DNA from: Patulibacter minatonensis DSM 18081
GTDB taxonomy: Bacteria > Actinomycetota > Thermoleophilia > Solirubrobacterales > Solirubrobacteraceae
Reading direction: 5' to 3'
DNA: 64,000 nt
Assembly (NCBI RefSeq): GCF_000519325.1
Contig: NZ_KI912613.1
Span: 145,631 to 209,630, forward strand
Below are positions 1 to 8,430 of this stretch, one piece after another (position 1 is the stretch's first letter; the number at the start of each line of letters is the position of its first letter). The position numbers and the translations under genes were made by a program. Below the pieces are notes generated by a model, which saw only the letters and a list, made by a program, of their open reading frames with translations, had not been told where the DNA came from and ran no database searches.

Positions 1-786
1 ATCATGGGCGTCGTCCCGGCCGAGAAGGCGGGCGTCGGCTCGGCCGTCAACGACGCGACGCGCGAGCTCGGCGGGACGCTCGGCGTCGCCGTGATCGGCA
101 GCGTCTCGCTGTCGCTCTACCGCGAGGCGTTCGAGGGCGACCGGCTCCCCGCGGCGGTCCTCGAGCCCGCCCGCGAGTCGATCGGCTCGGCGCTCGGGGC
201 GGCCGCGCGGCTCGCGGCGAGCGGGGACGGCGGGGCCGCCTCCGCGCTCGTCGCGACGGCGCGCGGCGGCTACCTCGACGGCCTGCAGGCCGGGTGCCTG
301 GTGGCCGCCGGCGTCGTGCTGGTCGGGGCGGTGCTCGTGCTGCTGTGGCTGCCGGCGCACCCGGGGGCGGGGCGCGAGGACGCCGACGGCCGGACGTCCG
401 GGGTCCCCGACCTCGACGACGCGGTCACCGACCCCCCGACGCCCGCACCCGCTCCTCCGGCGCCGGGCCCGGCACCCGTCGTCACCGGCGACCTCGCCGT
501 CGGCACCTCGGCCGCCGTCCACCGGATCGTCGCCGCGGCCGAGGCCTCCGCCGCGGAGATCGAGGCCGAGGCCCGGAGCCGCGCGTGGGCCACGGCGCAG
601 GCGGCCGATGCGGACGCCGCCGCCGTCCGCGCGGCCGCGGTCGCCGACGCCGTCGAGCTGCGCGACGCCACCCACGACGCGATGACCCGGGCGATCGCGC
701 GACTGACCGCCGTCGAGGAGGCGTCCGCGAGAACGCTCGCACCGCTCGGGATCGACCCGCGCACCGACGACGCGCTCACCCGCTGA
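1..786 (+). CDS. MFS multidrug exporter, C-terminal part (5' end outside window)
   Basis: The reading frame is open from the first base, so the start lies outside the window. The visible first 60 residues (PAEKAGVGSAVNDATRELGG) match the conserved segment before the last helices of DHA2/EmrB-QacA type drug:proton antiporters. A final transmembrane helix lies near visible residues 97-117. It is followed by an unusual cytoplasmic tail of about 140 residues: a Pro-rich linker, then an Ala/Glu-rich stretch with coiled-coil character. The TetR gene 111 bp downstream is its probable regulator. Substrate unknown. Confidence 0.85.
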   Translation: MMGVVPAEKAGVGSAVNDATRELGGTLGVAVIGSVSLSLYREAFEGDRLPAAVLEPARESIGSALGAAARLAASGDGGAASALVATARGGYLDGLQAGCLVAAGVVLVGAVLVLLWLPAHPGAGREDADGRTSGVPDLDDAVTDPPTPAPAPPAPGPAPVVTGDLAVGTSAAVHRIVAAAEASAAEIEAEARSRAWATAQAADADAAAVRAAAVADAVELRDATHDAMTRAIARLTAVEEASARTLAPLGIDPRTDDALTR

Positions 787-897
787 CGCGGTCGACGCCG
801 TACGACCGCGTCCCACCGCTCCGGCCCACCCCCGCCCAAGGTGGGGCATGCCCCCGGATCCGGGCCGGACGCCGACGCACTGTCGTACCCTTGACCG

Positions 898-1467
898 GTG
901 CCCGTCGTCCTCAGCGAGCGTCACGAGGAGCTCGCGGACCAGCTCGTCGAGCTCTTCCTCGCGGAGGGCTTCCGCGGCCTCACGCTCGGCGACCTGACGC
1001 AGCGGCTGCGGTGCTCGAAGACGACGCTCTACGCGCTGGGCGAGAGCAAGGAGCAGCTCGTCGGCAACGCCGTCGTCCGCTTCTTCCGCGCAGCGACCGG
1101 CGAGGTCGAGGCCGCCACCGCCGCCGCCGACGGGGCCGAGGCGAAGATCGCCGCCTACCTCTCGGCCGTCGCCGACGCCCTGCGCCCCGCGTCGGCCGAC
1201 TTCATCGCCGACGTCGCCGCGCACCCGACCGCCCGCCGGGCCTACGCGAGGAACACGAAGATCGCCGCCGGCCGCGTCCGCGACCTGGTCAACGAGGGCG
1301 TCGCGTCGGGCGACTTCCGCGAGGTCCACGCGGCCTTCGTCGCGGACACGATCGCGGCGACGATGCAGCGGATCCAGTCCGGCGACGTGCTGCGCACCAC
1401 GGGCCTGCACGACGCGGAGGCGTACGAGGAGCTCGCGCGCCTCGTGCTCCGCGGCATCCGGTCGTAA
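898..1467 (+). CDS. TetR/AcrR family transcriptional regulator
   Basis: A 189-residue protein with the usual TetR layout. The N-terminal helix-turn-helix occupies about residues 8-50 (ELFLAEGFRGLTLGDL, then a recognition helix around CSKTTLYALGESKEQL), followed by an all-helical ligand-binding domain. The GTG start is the first in frame and gives the normal N-terminus. It follows the MFS exporter on the same strand and probably represses it in the manner of QacR/TetR. The tyrosine-phenylalanine usually seen after the recognition helix is replaced by ALGES, a small departure from the family consensus. Ligand unknown. Confidence 0.85.
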   Translation: MPVVLSERHEELADQLVELFLAEGFRGLTLGDLTQRLRCSKTTLYALGESKEQLVGNAVVRFFRAATGEVEAATAAADGAEAKIAAYLSAVADALRPASADFIADVAAHPTARRAYARNTKIAAGRVRDLVNEGVASGDFREVHAAFVADTIAATMQRIQSGDVLRTTGLHDAEAYEELARLVLRGIRS

Positions 1468-1613
1468 CCCCGCCGCCGACGGCGCCTCCGCCGACGGCAC
1501 GCCGCGCCTCCCCGGCGCGCCACCCCTGACGCGACCCCTCGCGCGCCGCCCGTGTGCGGTGTACAGTCCGCGCCGTCCCCCGCTTCCGAGTCCCCACGAC
1601 GAAAGCGGTCCCC

Positions 1614-2216
1614 ATGCGTACGCGACTGACCCTCGCGACCCTCGCCCTGACCCTCGCCGCCGCAGGCTGCGGCGGCGACGACGGCGATTCCTCCGACGGC
1701 CCTTCGACGCCCGAGCAGGCGATCGAGGCGTCCCTCCGCACCCTCTTCACCACCGACGACGACGAGAACTGCACCCGGCTGGCGACCGCCGGGCTGGTCC
1801 GGAGGACCTACGGGTCGGTGGAGAAGTGCCGGGGGGCCGGGCGGCGCAGCGCGAACGCGAGGTCGATCGACGTCGAGCGCGTCCGGGCGTCGAGTGCGCG
1901 TGCGTCGGCGCGGGTGACGCCGACCGGGAGCGATCTCGACGGCCAGGACTTCGACGTCCGCCTGCGGCGCGTCGGCGGCGACTGGCGCTTGGACGCGATC
2001 GGTCTGCCGAAGAACCAACGGGCCGAGCTGCGCCAGGGTCTGACCGCCGGCCTGCGGTCCGAGCGGTACTCGGCGCGGGTGCAGCGCTGCACGCTCCGGA
2101 GGCTCACGGGCGCGGTCCGCCGCCTCGACGTCGTGGACTACGCGAGCGACGAGAGCGACCTCCCGAAGCCGTTCCAGCGCCGCCTCGAGAAGACGCTCAT
2201 CGCCTGCAACCGCTGA
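1614..2216 (+). CDS. putative lipoprotein, NTF2-like fold suspected
   Basis: A 200-residue protein starting at the ATG that yields a clean lipoprotein signal: basic MRTR, a hydrophobic stretch, then the lipobox LAAAGC. Upstream in-frame codons would only add a charged extension. The mature part starts with an acidic linker and the phrase STPEQAIEASLRTLFTT, and ends with a GGDWRLDAI strand. That start-and-end pattern resembles small NTF2/SnoaL-like lipoproteins and recurs in the gene at 12194-12670. It is probably anchored to the outer face of the cytoplasmic membrane. Function unknown. Confidence 0.7.
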   Translation: MRTRLTLATLALTLAAAGCGGDDGDSSDGPSTPEQAIEASLRTLFTTDDDENCTRLATAGLVRRTYGSVEKCRGAGRRSANARSIDVERVRASSARASARVTPTGSDLDGQDFDVRLRRVGGDWRLDAIGLPKNQRAELRQGLTAGLRSERYSARVQRCTLRRLTGAVRRLDVVDYASDESDLPKPFQRRLEKTLIACNR

Positions 2217-2273
2217 TCGTCCGGCCGGGCCCACACCCTCCCGCGATCGGTCAGGAGCTGCGCACCCCTCCGC

Positions 2274-2299
2274 GGCGGCAGGGCACCCCGGGTGCCGCC
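2274..2299. terminator. bidirectional terminator-like hairpin
   Basis: GGCGGCA and TGCCGCC form a 7-bp stem around a loop that can itself pair as GGCACCC/GGGTGCC. It lies between the lipoprotein gene and the convergent MFS gene. No U-tract is present, as is usual in such GC-rich genomes. Confidence 0.5.
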
Positions 2300-2380
2300 T
2301 CCGCCGGCCGTGTGCATCGGGCGCGCCGGGCCACGTCCGGGAGTCCGGGACCCGCCTCGGGCGGCCGTCCGCGACGTCCT

Positions 2381-3850
2381 CTACGACGGCCGCGTCCTGA
2401 GCGCCGCCGCGGCGCGCTCGGCGGTCCCCCGCGCCCACGCGCCGGTGGACGCGAACGCCAGGACGACGATCGCCACCGCGCAGCCGGCGACGATCCACCA
2501 GCCCGGGTGGCTGCTCTCTGCGACCGCCGCGCCGCTCGTCGCCGTGCCGACCGCGACGGCGCCGACGATCGCGACGCCCAGCGACGACCCGACCTGCCGG
2601 CTCGTCGACGCGACCGCCGAGGCGACGCCCGCCTGCTCGGCGGGCATGCCCGAGACCGCGGTGTTCGTGATCGGCGGGTTGACCGAGCCGAAGCCGACCC
2701 CGAACAGCACGTAGCTCGCGAACAGCCACGCCACCGACGTGTCGCGCCCCAGTCCGGTGAGCATGATCGCGCTGACCACGATCGCGGCGCCCCCGGCTGC
2801 CAGCGACCAGCGCGTCCCGAAGCGCCCGACGATCCTGCCCGTGACCGGCGCGACGACGACCGTGGTCACCGCCATCGGCAGCGTGTAGAGCCCGGCGTGC
2901 AGCGGCGACAGCCCGCGCGCCTCCTGCAGGTACAGCGTGTTCAGGAAGAGGAAGCCGCCGAGCGACACGAACGCGAGCACGGCGATCAGCGACGCCCCCG
3001 CGAACGGTGCGGAGCGGAAGAACCGCGGGTCGATCAGGGGTTCGTGGCACCGCGACTCGTAGACGACGAGCAGGACGAGGCTCACCGCCGACACCGCCAG
3101 CAGGCCGAGGGTCTGCAGCGACGCCCAGCCGGCGTCGGGCGCCTGGATGATCGCGAAGACGACGGTGGCCAGGAACACGATGACGAGGACCTGCCCGACC
3201 GGGTCGATCCGGCGGGCGGTCGGAGCCCGCGACTCCGGGACGAACCGGTGGGTCAGGACCATCGCCGCGACGCCCACCGGCACGTTGATCCAGAAGATCG
3301 CGCGCCACGACTCGAGCTCCACGAGGCCGCCGCCGACGACCGGCCCGAACGCCATCGACAGGCCGATCATCGCGCCCCAGACGCCGATCGCCTGGGCGCG
3401 CTCGCGCGGGTCGTCGAACGTGTTGCGGATGATCGACATCGCGACGGGGTTCAGCATCGACCCGCCGACGCCCTGGAGCATCCGGAAGACGATCAGGAGC
3501 TCGATGTTCGGCGCGAGGCTGCAGAGGAGCGACCCGGTCGAGAACACCGCCAGCCCGATCTGGAACATGCGGACGCGACCGATCCGGTCGCCGGTGGATC
3601 CCGACAGCATGAGCAGGCTCGCGAGCACGAGCGTGTAGGCCGACACCGCCCACTGCAGCCCCGCGGTCGAGGCGCCGAGGTCCGCGCGCATGTTCGGGAG
3701 CGCGACGTTCACCGCGGTGCTGTCGAGCACGACGACGAAGAGGCTCGAGCAGCAGATGGCGAGGATGAACCACCGGCGCGGATCCCGGACGACGTCGGCG
3801 GCGGTGGCCGAGCCGGTCGGGGCGGGCTGCTCGGCGGGGGTCACGGCCAT
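2381..3850 (-). CDS. DHA2 family MFS drug exporter
   Basis: A 489-residue membrane protein of the EmrB/QacA (14-helix) family. The N-terminus has FVVVLDSTAVNVALPNM, the family motif D1 in helix 1. Motif A-like GSTGDRIGRVRMF follows, then motif C in helix 5 (AFGPVVGGGL) and the late segment MPAEQAGVASAVASTSRQVG. The ATG at 3850 sits two bases after a GGAGG; the GTG two codons later has better spacing and is an equally possible start. It is divergent from the GGDEF gene and convergent with the lipoprotein. It exports an unknown cation or drug using the proton gradient. Confidence 0.88.
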   Translation of the reverse strand: MAVTPAEQPAPTGSATAADVVRDPRRWFILAICCSSLFVVVLDSTAVNVALPNMRADLGASTAGLQWAVSAYTLVLASLLMLSGSTGDRIGRVRMFQIGLAVFSTGSLLCSLAPNIELLIVFRMLQGVGGSMLNPVAMSIIRNTFDDPRERAQAIGVWGAMIGLSMAFGPVVGGGLVELESWRAIFWINVPVGVAAMVLTHRFVPESRAPTARRIDPVGQVLVIVFLATVVFAIIQAPDAGWASLQTLGLLAVSAVSLVLLVVYESRCHEPLIDPRFFRSAPFAGASLIAVLAFVSLGGFLFLNTLYLQEARGLSPLHAGLYTLPMAVTTVVVAPVTGRIVGRFGTRWSLAAGGAAIVVSAIMLTGLGRDTSVAWLFASYVLFGVGFGSVNPPITNTAVSGMPAEQAGVASAVASTSRQVGSSLGVAIVGAVAVGTATSGAAVAESSHPGWWIVAGCAVAIVVLAFASTGAWARGTAERAAAALRTRPS

Positions 3851-4099
3851 CCCCTCCAGTAGACCACCGCGGGCGACCGGACCACCTGGTGACGCGGATC
3901 GCGACCCGTGACGCGTGGGCCGTCCGACCGCACCCGACCACCTCGTGCGCACGGAGGAGGCACGGAACGGCCGTCGCCCCTCCGACGTCCGTCGAGTCCG
4001 GAGGCCGGAACGTGGCCGGTGCCGGTCAGCGCGGTACCCGTCCGGTATCAGCGCGGCCGACCCCTCCCGACGGCCGACCGGGACGCCGATGATGGGACG

Positions 4100-5857
4100 G
4101 TGAGGGACGATCCGGGGCAGACGCAGGAGCGGGGCGGGACGACGGTCCCGGCCCTCGCGACCACGCCCGAGACCCTGCCCGACGGGCTCTACCGCGAGGT
4201 CTTCGAGGGCGCCGCCGCGGGATTCGCGATCACCGCGCTCGACGGACGGGTGATGCGGGTCAACGCGGCGTTCGCGGCGCTCGTCGGTCGGGCCGCCGGC
4301 GACGTCCGGGGCCGGCTCGTGCCCGAGCTCGTCCACCCCGCGGACGCTGCGTGGTGGGAGGCCGCCGCGGGCGCGGCGCTGGACGGCTTCCGGGAGCGCT
4401 CGGAGTTCGAGTCGCGCTTCCCCCGACCGGACGGGCGCGTCGTCACGGCGTGGCTGGCCATCGCGCTGATCCGCGACGACCGTCGCCGGCCCGTCTGCTT
4501 CACCGTCCAGCTCGTCGACGTCACCGCGCGGCGGGTCGCGGAGTCCGAGGCGGTCCTCGGTCGCGCGCGGCAGCGCCTGATCCTCGGGAACCTGCCGGGC
4601 ACGATGGTCGTGCTCTACGACCCCGACCTGCGCGTCGTCGAGGCGGACGGGCTGACCGGCGACGCGTCGGGCGTCACGCGCGAGGGCGTGCAGGGCCACC
4701 ACGTCCGCGAGTTCTTCTCCACCGACGACGCGACGCCGATCATCGAGGCCCTGGAGGCCGCCCTGGAGGGGACCCCCGGATCGCTCGAGTACGACACCGC
4801 GGACGGCCGGCACTTCCACGTCGAGACGACGCCCTTCGTCGAGGACGACCGCGTCGCCGGGGTCCTCACCGTCTGGCACGACGTGACCGCGCGCCGCGAC
4901 GAGGAGCGCGCACGACGCGACGCCGACCGCCAGTTCCTGACCCTCTTCGAGCACGCGCCGATCGGGATGGTGCTCGTCGGGCTCGACGGCACGTTCGAGC
5001 GCGCGAACGCCGCGGTCAACACGATCACCGGGTTCGACGAGCCGACGCTCCGGGACCTGCCGCCGTTCTCGTTCGTGCACTCCGACGACGTCCCGCTCGT
5101 CCAGGAGGCGTTCTCGGCGGTCGGGATCACGAGCGACACGGCGTCGTTCGAGCACCGCATCGTGCGGGCCGACGGCGAGATCCGCTGGGTCCAGGCGCAG
5201 GTCACGATCATGCGGACCGACGCCGGCGTGCCGCGCAACATGCTCGCGCAGGTCATGGACGTCACGGACCGCAAGGCCACCGAGGACCGGTGGATCCAGC
5301 GCGCCACCCACGACCCGCTGACGGGGCTCCTGAACCGCACCCGGTTCGACGAGGAGCTCGGCGCCCACCTGACGCGGTGCCGGCGGTACGGCGCGACCGG
5401 TGCGGCCCTGTTCCTCGACGTCGACCGCTTCAAGGCGATCAACGACACCCACGGGCACGACGTCGGCGACCGCGTGATCGACGTCGTCGCCCGCACCCTG
5501 AGCAGCACGCTCCGCGAGTCGGACGTCGTCGCCCGGCTCGGCGGCGACGAGTTCGCCGTCCTCCTGCCCGCGGCCGACCGCGAGCAGGCCGTCCGGGTCG
5601 CCGTGAAGGTCGGTGCCGCGATCGCGGGCCTGCGGATCCCGGCGGGGAACGAGCCGACCACGACCCCCGACCGGTCGTCGATCCCGGCGATCACCGCCAG
5701 CATCGGGATCCGCGTGCTCGGCGACCCTCTGCCCCTCTCCGCCGCCGACGCGCTGCGCGACGCGGACCGGGCGATGTACGCCGCGAAGGCCGGCGGGCGA
5801 GGGCGCTGGGCCGTCCACGCGGCCGACACCCCGGCGGCGCGGCGCGACCGCTGCTGA
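4100..5857 (+). CDS. diguanylate cyclase with three PAS domains
   Basis: A 585-residue signalling protein. I placed the start at GTG 4100, because longer in-frame starts add only a low-complexity Arg/Pro extension. Three PAS-like modules occupy about residues 30-135, 150-265 and 275-395, each ending in a V.DVT.R type linker. A GGDEF domain follows at about 405-575. The active-site motif is intact (RLGGDEFAVLL), and an RESD sequence five residues upstream matches the allosteric I-site RxxD, so it should make c-di-GMP and be product-inhibited. No transmembrane segment is visible, so it is a cytosolic sensor of unknown ligand. Nothing nearby hints at the target process. Confidence 0.9.
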   Translation: MRDDPGQTQERGGTTVPALATTPETLPDGLYREVFEGAAAGFAITALDGRVMRVNAAFAALVGRAAGDVRGRLVPELVHPADAAWWEAAAGAALDGFRERSEFESRFPRPDGRVVTAWLAIALIRDDRRRPVCFTVQLVDVTARRVAESEAVLGRARQRLILGNLPGTMVVLYDPDLRVVEADGLTGDASGVTREGVQGHHVREFFSTDDATPIIEALEAALEGTPGSLEYDTADGRHFHVETTPFVEDDRVAGVLTVWHDVTARRDEERARRDADRQFLTLFEHAPIGMVLVGLDGTFERANAAVNTITGFDEPTLRDLPPFSFVHSDDVPLVQEAFSAVGITSDTASFEHRIVRADGEIRWVQAQVTIMRTDAGVPRNMLAQVMDVTDRKATEDRWIQRATHDPLTGLLNRTRFDEELGAHLTRCRRYGATGAALFLDVDRFKAINDTHGHDVGDRVIDVVARTLSSTLRESDVVARLGGDEFAVLLPAADREQAVRVAVKVGAAIAGLRIPAGNEPTTTPDRSSIPAITASIGIRVLGDPLPLSAADALRDADRAMYAAKAGGRGRWAVHAADTPAARRDRC

Positions 5858-5975
5858 CGACGCCGCGTTCCGGAGGCAGGGCGCGGCGAGGAGGAGGTGA
5901 GGCACGGCGCGCGGGAGCCGCGCACGGGAGGCCGGGCGCGGCGCGCCGGACCGCACGGGGATGCCGGGACGCGCC

Positions 5976-6536
5976 TCAGCCCGGGCAGCCCGCGCCCCAG
6001 AGCCCCAGGCGAGCGGCCCGGGCGTGGCGCTCGGCGTGCTCCAGCGCGGGGAGCAACGTGAGGTCCTGCCCGCGGGCGTCGACGCGGGCGAGTCCGGCCT
6101 CGACCTGCACGAACGCGAGGTCGCGGGAGCCGTCGGACGGCTGGACGTAGCGCAGCAGTCGGCCCGCGCCGTCGCGGTCCGGCGCGGGCGGGTCGCGGAT
6201 CAGGTGCACCAGGCGATGGTCCGCAGCCCACCGCGTCGCGTTCGCGGCCGCCTCGTGCCCGCACGGCTGCGCCGACGTGCCCGCGCCGACGTCCGCCGGG
6301 GCGGCGATCCCGAGGACGCCCACGCGCTCCGCCCGCCCTTCGGCACGGACGATCAGCGTGTCGCCGTCGACGGCCCGGACGACGTGGTCGTCCCCGGTGA
6401 TCGAGCGGAACGAGCGGTCGCGGTCCCTGCGGTCTCCGGTGGAGAGCACGACCGCCGCCACGACGCCGCACACGGTCGCGAGGCCGAGGAGGACGCGGAG
6501 GAGGGTGCCGGAGGTCGAGCCGCGGAGGGGACGCAT
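5976..6536 (-). CDS. SNase-like (thermonuclease fold) protein with degraded active site, membrane-anchored
   Basis: A 186-residue protein with one N-terminal transmembrane or uncleaved signal segment (residues 13-35), then a TNase-like domain. Fold landmarks are clear: VDGDTLIV, GRLLRYVQ, FVQVEAGLARV and LEHAERHARAARLGLWG. The catalytic loop normally reads R-L-L-L-V-D-T-P-E; here it reads G-V-L-G-I-A-A-P-A. The positions of Arg35, Asp40 and Glu43 of staphylococcal nuclease therefore appear lost, while the DGD and the Arg87 equivalent remain. It is probably not a nuclease and may bind a ligand outside the membrane. It is divergent from the LexA-boxed gene at 6649. Confidence 0.75.
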   Translation of the reverse strand: MRPLRGSTSGTLLRVLLGLATVCGVVAAVVLSTGDRRDRDRSFRSITGDDHVVRAVDGDTLIVRAEGRAERVGVLGIAAPADVGAGTSAQPCGHEAAANATRWAADHRLVHLIRDPPAPDRDGAGRLLRYVQPSDGSRDLAFVQVEAGLARVDARGQDLTLLPALEHAERHARAARLGLWGAGCPG

Positions 6537-6576
6537 GGGACGGACCCGCAGGCTAGTGGGCTCACGACGCACGAAC

Positions 6577-6595
6577 TTCCCGCAACGTGCGGGAA
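6577..6595. promoter_or_regulatory. perfect inverted repeat in divergent promoter region
   Basis: TTCCCGCA and TGCGGGAA are perfect 8-base arms around ACG, 41 bp upstream of the SNase-like gene and 54 bp upstream of the small gene at 6649. The symmetry and position suggest a regulator binding site. No regulator gene is adjacent. Confidence 0.5.
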
Positions 6596-6633
6596 ACCGC
6601 TGGTCCGCACGTCCGATTCCGCCGCCCGTCGTG

Positions 6634-6647
6634 CGAACGTGTGTTCG
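6634..6647. promoter_or_regulatory. LexA (SOS/Cheo-type) box
   Basis: CGAACgtgtGTTCG matches the Gram-positive LexA consensus GAAC-N4-GTTC exactly, with symmetry extending to TGCGAAC/GTTCGCA. It ends one base before the ATG of the 6649 gene, so a bound repressor would cover the start of that transcript. Confidence 0.65.
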
Positions 6648-6648
6648 C

Positions 6649-6975
6649 ATGAGGCCGTCCGGCAACCGCACTCCCGACCCCGGCCAGGACCGCCTGCAGA
6701 TGGCCCTCCGCGCCCGCAATCCCGACCGCGCGCTCGAGGCCGCGCGACTGATGGGCGACGTCCCCCTGAGCGCCGCCGCGCAGATCACGTCGCTCCTGGC
6801 CGAGCGCGACGACCCGCGCTACGACGTCGCCGCCGCGCGACTGGCCGCCCGCCTGACGCTCGAGCGCCGGCTCGGCCTCGAGGACGCCGACACCGTCCTG
6901 ACGAGCGTCGCCCGGCTCCCGGACGAGGAGGCCCTCGCCCAGCTGCTCGGGTACTGCCGGCGCGCAACCCCGTGA
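6649..6975 (+). CDS. small helical protein of unknown function behind an SOS box
   Basis: A 108-residue hypothetical protein, soluble, Ala/Leu/Arg-rich and predicted to be almost all helix. It contains two blocks that read like short helical repeats (LQMALRARNPDRALEAARLM and LTLERRLGLEDADTVLTSVA). No family recognised. The ATG begins one base after the LexA-type box, leaving no room for a Shine-Dalgarno sequence, so a leaderless transcript is likely. If the box is functional the gene is DNA-damage inducible. It is transcribed away from the SNase-like gene. An upstream in-frame extension is open but would cross the palindromes. Confidence 0.6.
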   Translation: MRPSGNRTPDPGQDRLQMALRARNPDRALEAARLMGDVPLSAAAQITSLLAERDDPRYDVAAARLAARLTLERRLGLEDADTVLTSVARLPDEEALAQLLGYCRRATP

Positions 6976-7049
6976 CAGCCGTGGACCGAGGACGACGCGA
7001 CGGGCGACCCGTCACACCACCTCGCGACAGGTAGTTGTACGGTGAAAGA

Positions 7050-8309
7050 GTGTCGTCGTCGAGTCCAGCACCAGCGGAGCCCGGCGAGGACCTCCGGCTC
7101 CGGCGCGGGTCCGACGACTACCGGCGGCTGTCGATCGCGATGTTCGCCGCGGGCCTGGCGACGTTCGCGCTGCTCTACACGACCCAGCCGCTGCTGCCGC
7201 TGCTCTCGCGCGAGCTGCACGTCAGCTCCGCCACCTCCAGCCTGACGCTCGCCGCGACGAGCCTCGGCGTCACGGTCTCGCTGCTGCCGGCCGGGTGGCT
7301 GTCGGACGCGTGGGGCCGGACCCGCGTGATGAAGCTGTCGCTGATCGGGTCGGCGGTCCTGATCATCCTCGCGGCGGCGTCGCCGAACTTCGAGGTCCTC
7401 GTCGGCATCCGCTTCCTCCAGGGCGTCGCGCTCGCCGGGCTCCCCGCGGTGGCGATGGCGTACCTCGTCGAGGAGGTCCACCCCTCGTCGCTCGGCAGCT
7501 CGATCGGGCTCTACATCGGCGGCAACGCGATCGGCGGGATGGCCGGCCGGCTCGTCGGCGGCGCGTTCGCGGACCTCGGCGGCTGGCGCGTGTCGCTCCT
7601 GGGCGTCGGGCTGATCAGCCTCGCCTGCACCGCGGTCTTCCTGAAGCTCGCTCCCGCGTCGCAGCACTTCACGCGCAAGGCGTTCGCGATGCGGCCGACG
7701 CTCACGAGCCTGCGCGACCACCTGCGCGACCCCGGCCAGCTGCGCCTCGACGCGATGGCCGCGCTCCTCATGGGGACGTTCGTCGCGGTCTTCAACGGCC
7801 TGAGCTTCCGGCTGGAGGACGCGCCCTACGGCCTCGGCGAGACCGCGATCGCCGCCGTCTTCCTGGTCTACCCGCTCGGGTCGCTGAGCTCCGCGGTCGC
7901 CGGCCGGCTGGCCGACCGCATCGGCCGCCGCGCCGTGCTCCCCGTCGGCGTCCTGATCGCGGGGGCCGGGCTCGCCCTGACCCTGCTGCACCCGCTCCCC
8001 CTCGTGATCCTCGGCATCGCCGTCCTCACCATCGGCTTCTTCGCCGCGCACTCCGTCGCCTCGAGCTGGGTCGGCCGCCGCGCCGCGCACGCGCCGGCGC
8101 AGGCCTCGGCCCTCTACCTCCTCGCGTACTACCTCGGGGCGTCGATCGCCGGACCGCTCGGCGGCACCGCGTGGGACAGCGGCGGCTGGAACGAGGTCGT
8201 CCTCGTCGGCGCGGTCCTCCTCGTCCTGGCGTTCGTCGTCTCGCTCCGCCTGCGCGGCACCCCGCCGCTGCGGCAGCCGGGCGAGCCGGAAGCGCCGGTC
8301 GTCGTCTAG
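7050..8309 (+). CDS. MFS transporter, YnfM-like
   Basis: A 419-residue, 12-helix major facilitator protein. Motif A is visible after helix 2 (GWLSDAWGRTRVM) and its mirror after helix 8 (GRLADRIGRRAVL). The phrase TTQPLLPLLSRELHVS in helix 1 and YLVEEVHPSSLGSSIGLYIGGN are typical of the YnfM/arabinose-efflux-like subgroup. I chose GTG 7050, preceded by a GAAAG-type ribosome site, over TTG 7035. It stands alone between the small SOS-boxed gene and cbiQ. Substrate unknown; drug or sugar efflux is usual for this group. Confidence 0.85.
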   Translation: MSSSSPAPAEPGEDLRLRRGSDDYRRLSIAMFAAGLATFALLYTTQPLLPLLSRELHVSSATSSLTLAATSLGVTVSLLPAGWLSDAWGRTRVMKLSLIGSAVLIILAAASPNFEVLVGIRFLQGVALAGLPAVAMAYLVEEVHPSSLGSSIGLYIGGNAIGGMAGRLVGGAFADLGGWRVSLLGVGLISLACTAVFLKLAPASQHFTRKAFAMRPTLTSLRDHLRDPGQLRLDAMAALLMGTFVAVFNGLSFRLEDAPYGLGETAIAAVFLVYPLGSLSSAVAGRLADRIGRRAVLPVGVLIAGAGLALTLLHPLPLVILGIAVLTIGFFAAHSVASSWVGRRAAHAPAQASALYLLAYYLGASIAGPLGGTAWDSGGWNEVVLVGAVLLVLAFVVSLRLRGTPPLRQPGEPEAPVVV

Positions 8310-8430
8310 GGGATGAGGGCCGGGCCCCGACCCGAGCGACGCGGGTCCGGGACGCGCCGGACCGCGGCGGGGCCCGGGCCACCCGGAGGGGATACCGTCC
8401 ACGACCGATGCCCGCGACCCGTCAGCGCCC

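Noticed and set aside
1242-3941. Very long ORFs on the opposite strand of real genes (for example 899 codons here, 1560 codons at 12313-16995, 1301 codons at 43003-46908)
   Set aside because: They are Arg/Ala/Pro-rich readings produced by the high GC content, overlap several recognisable genes in other frames and match no domain.
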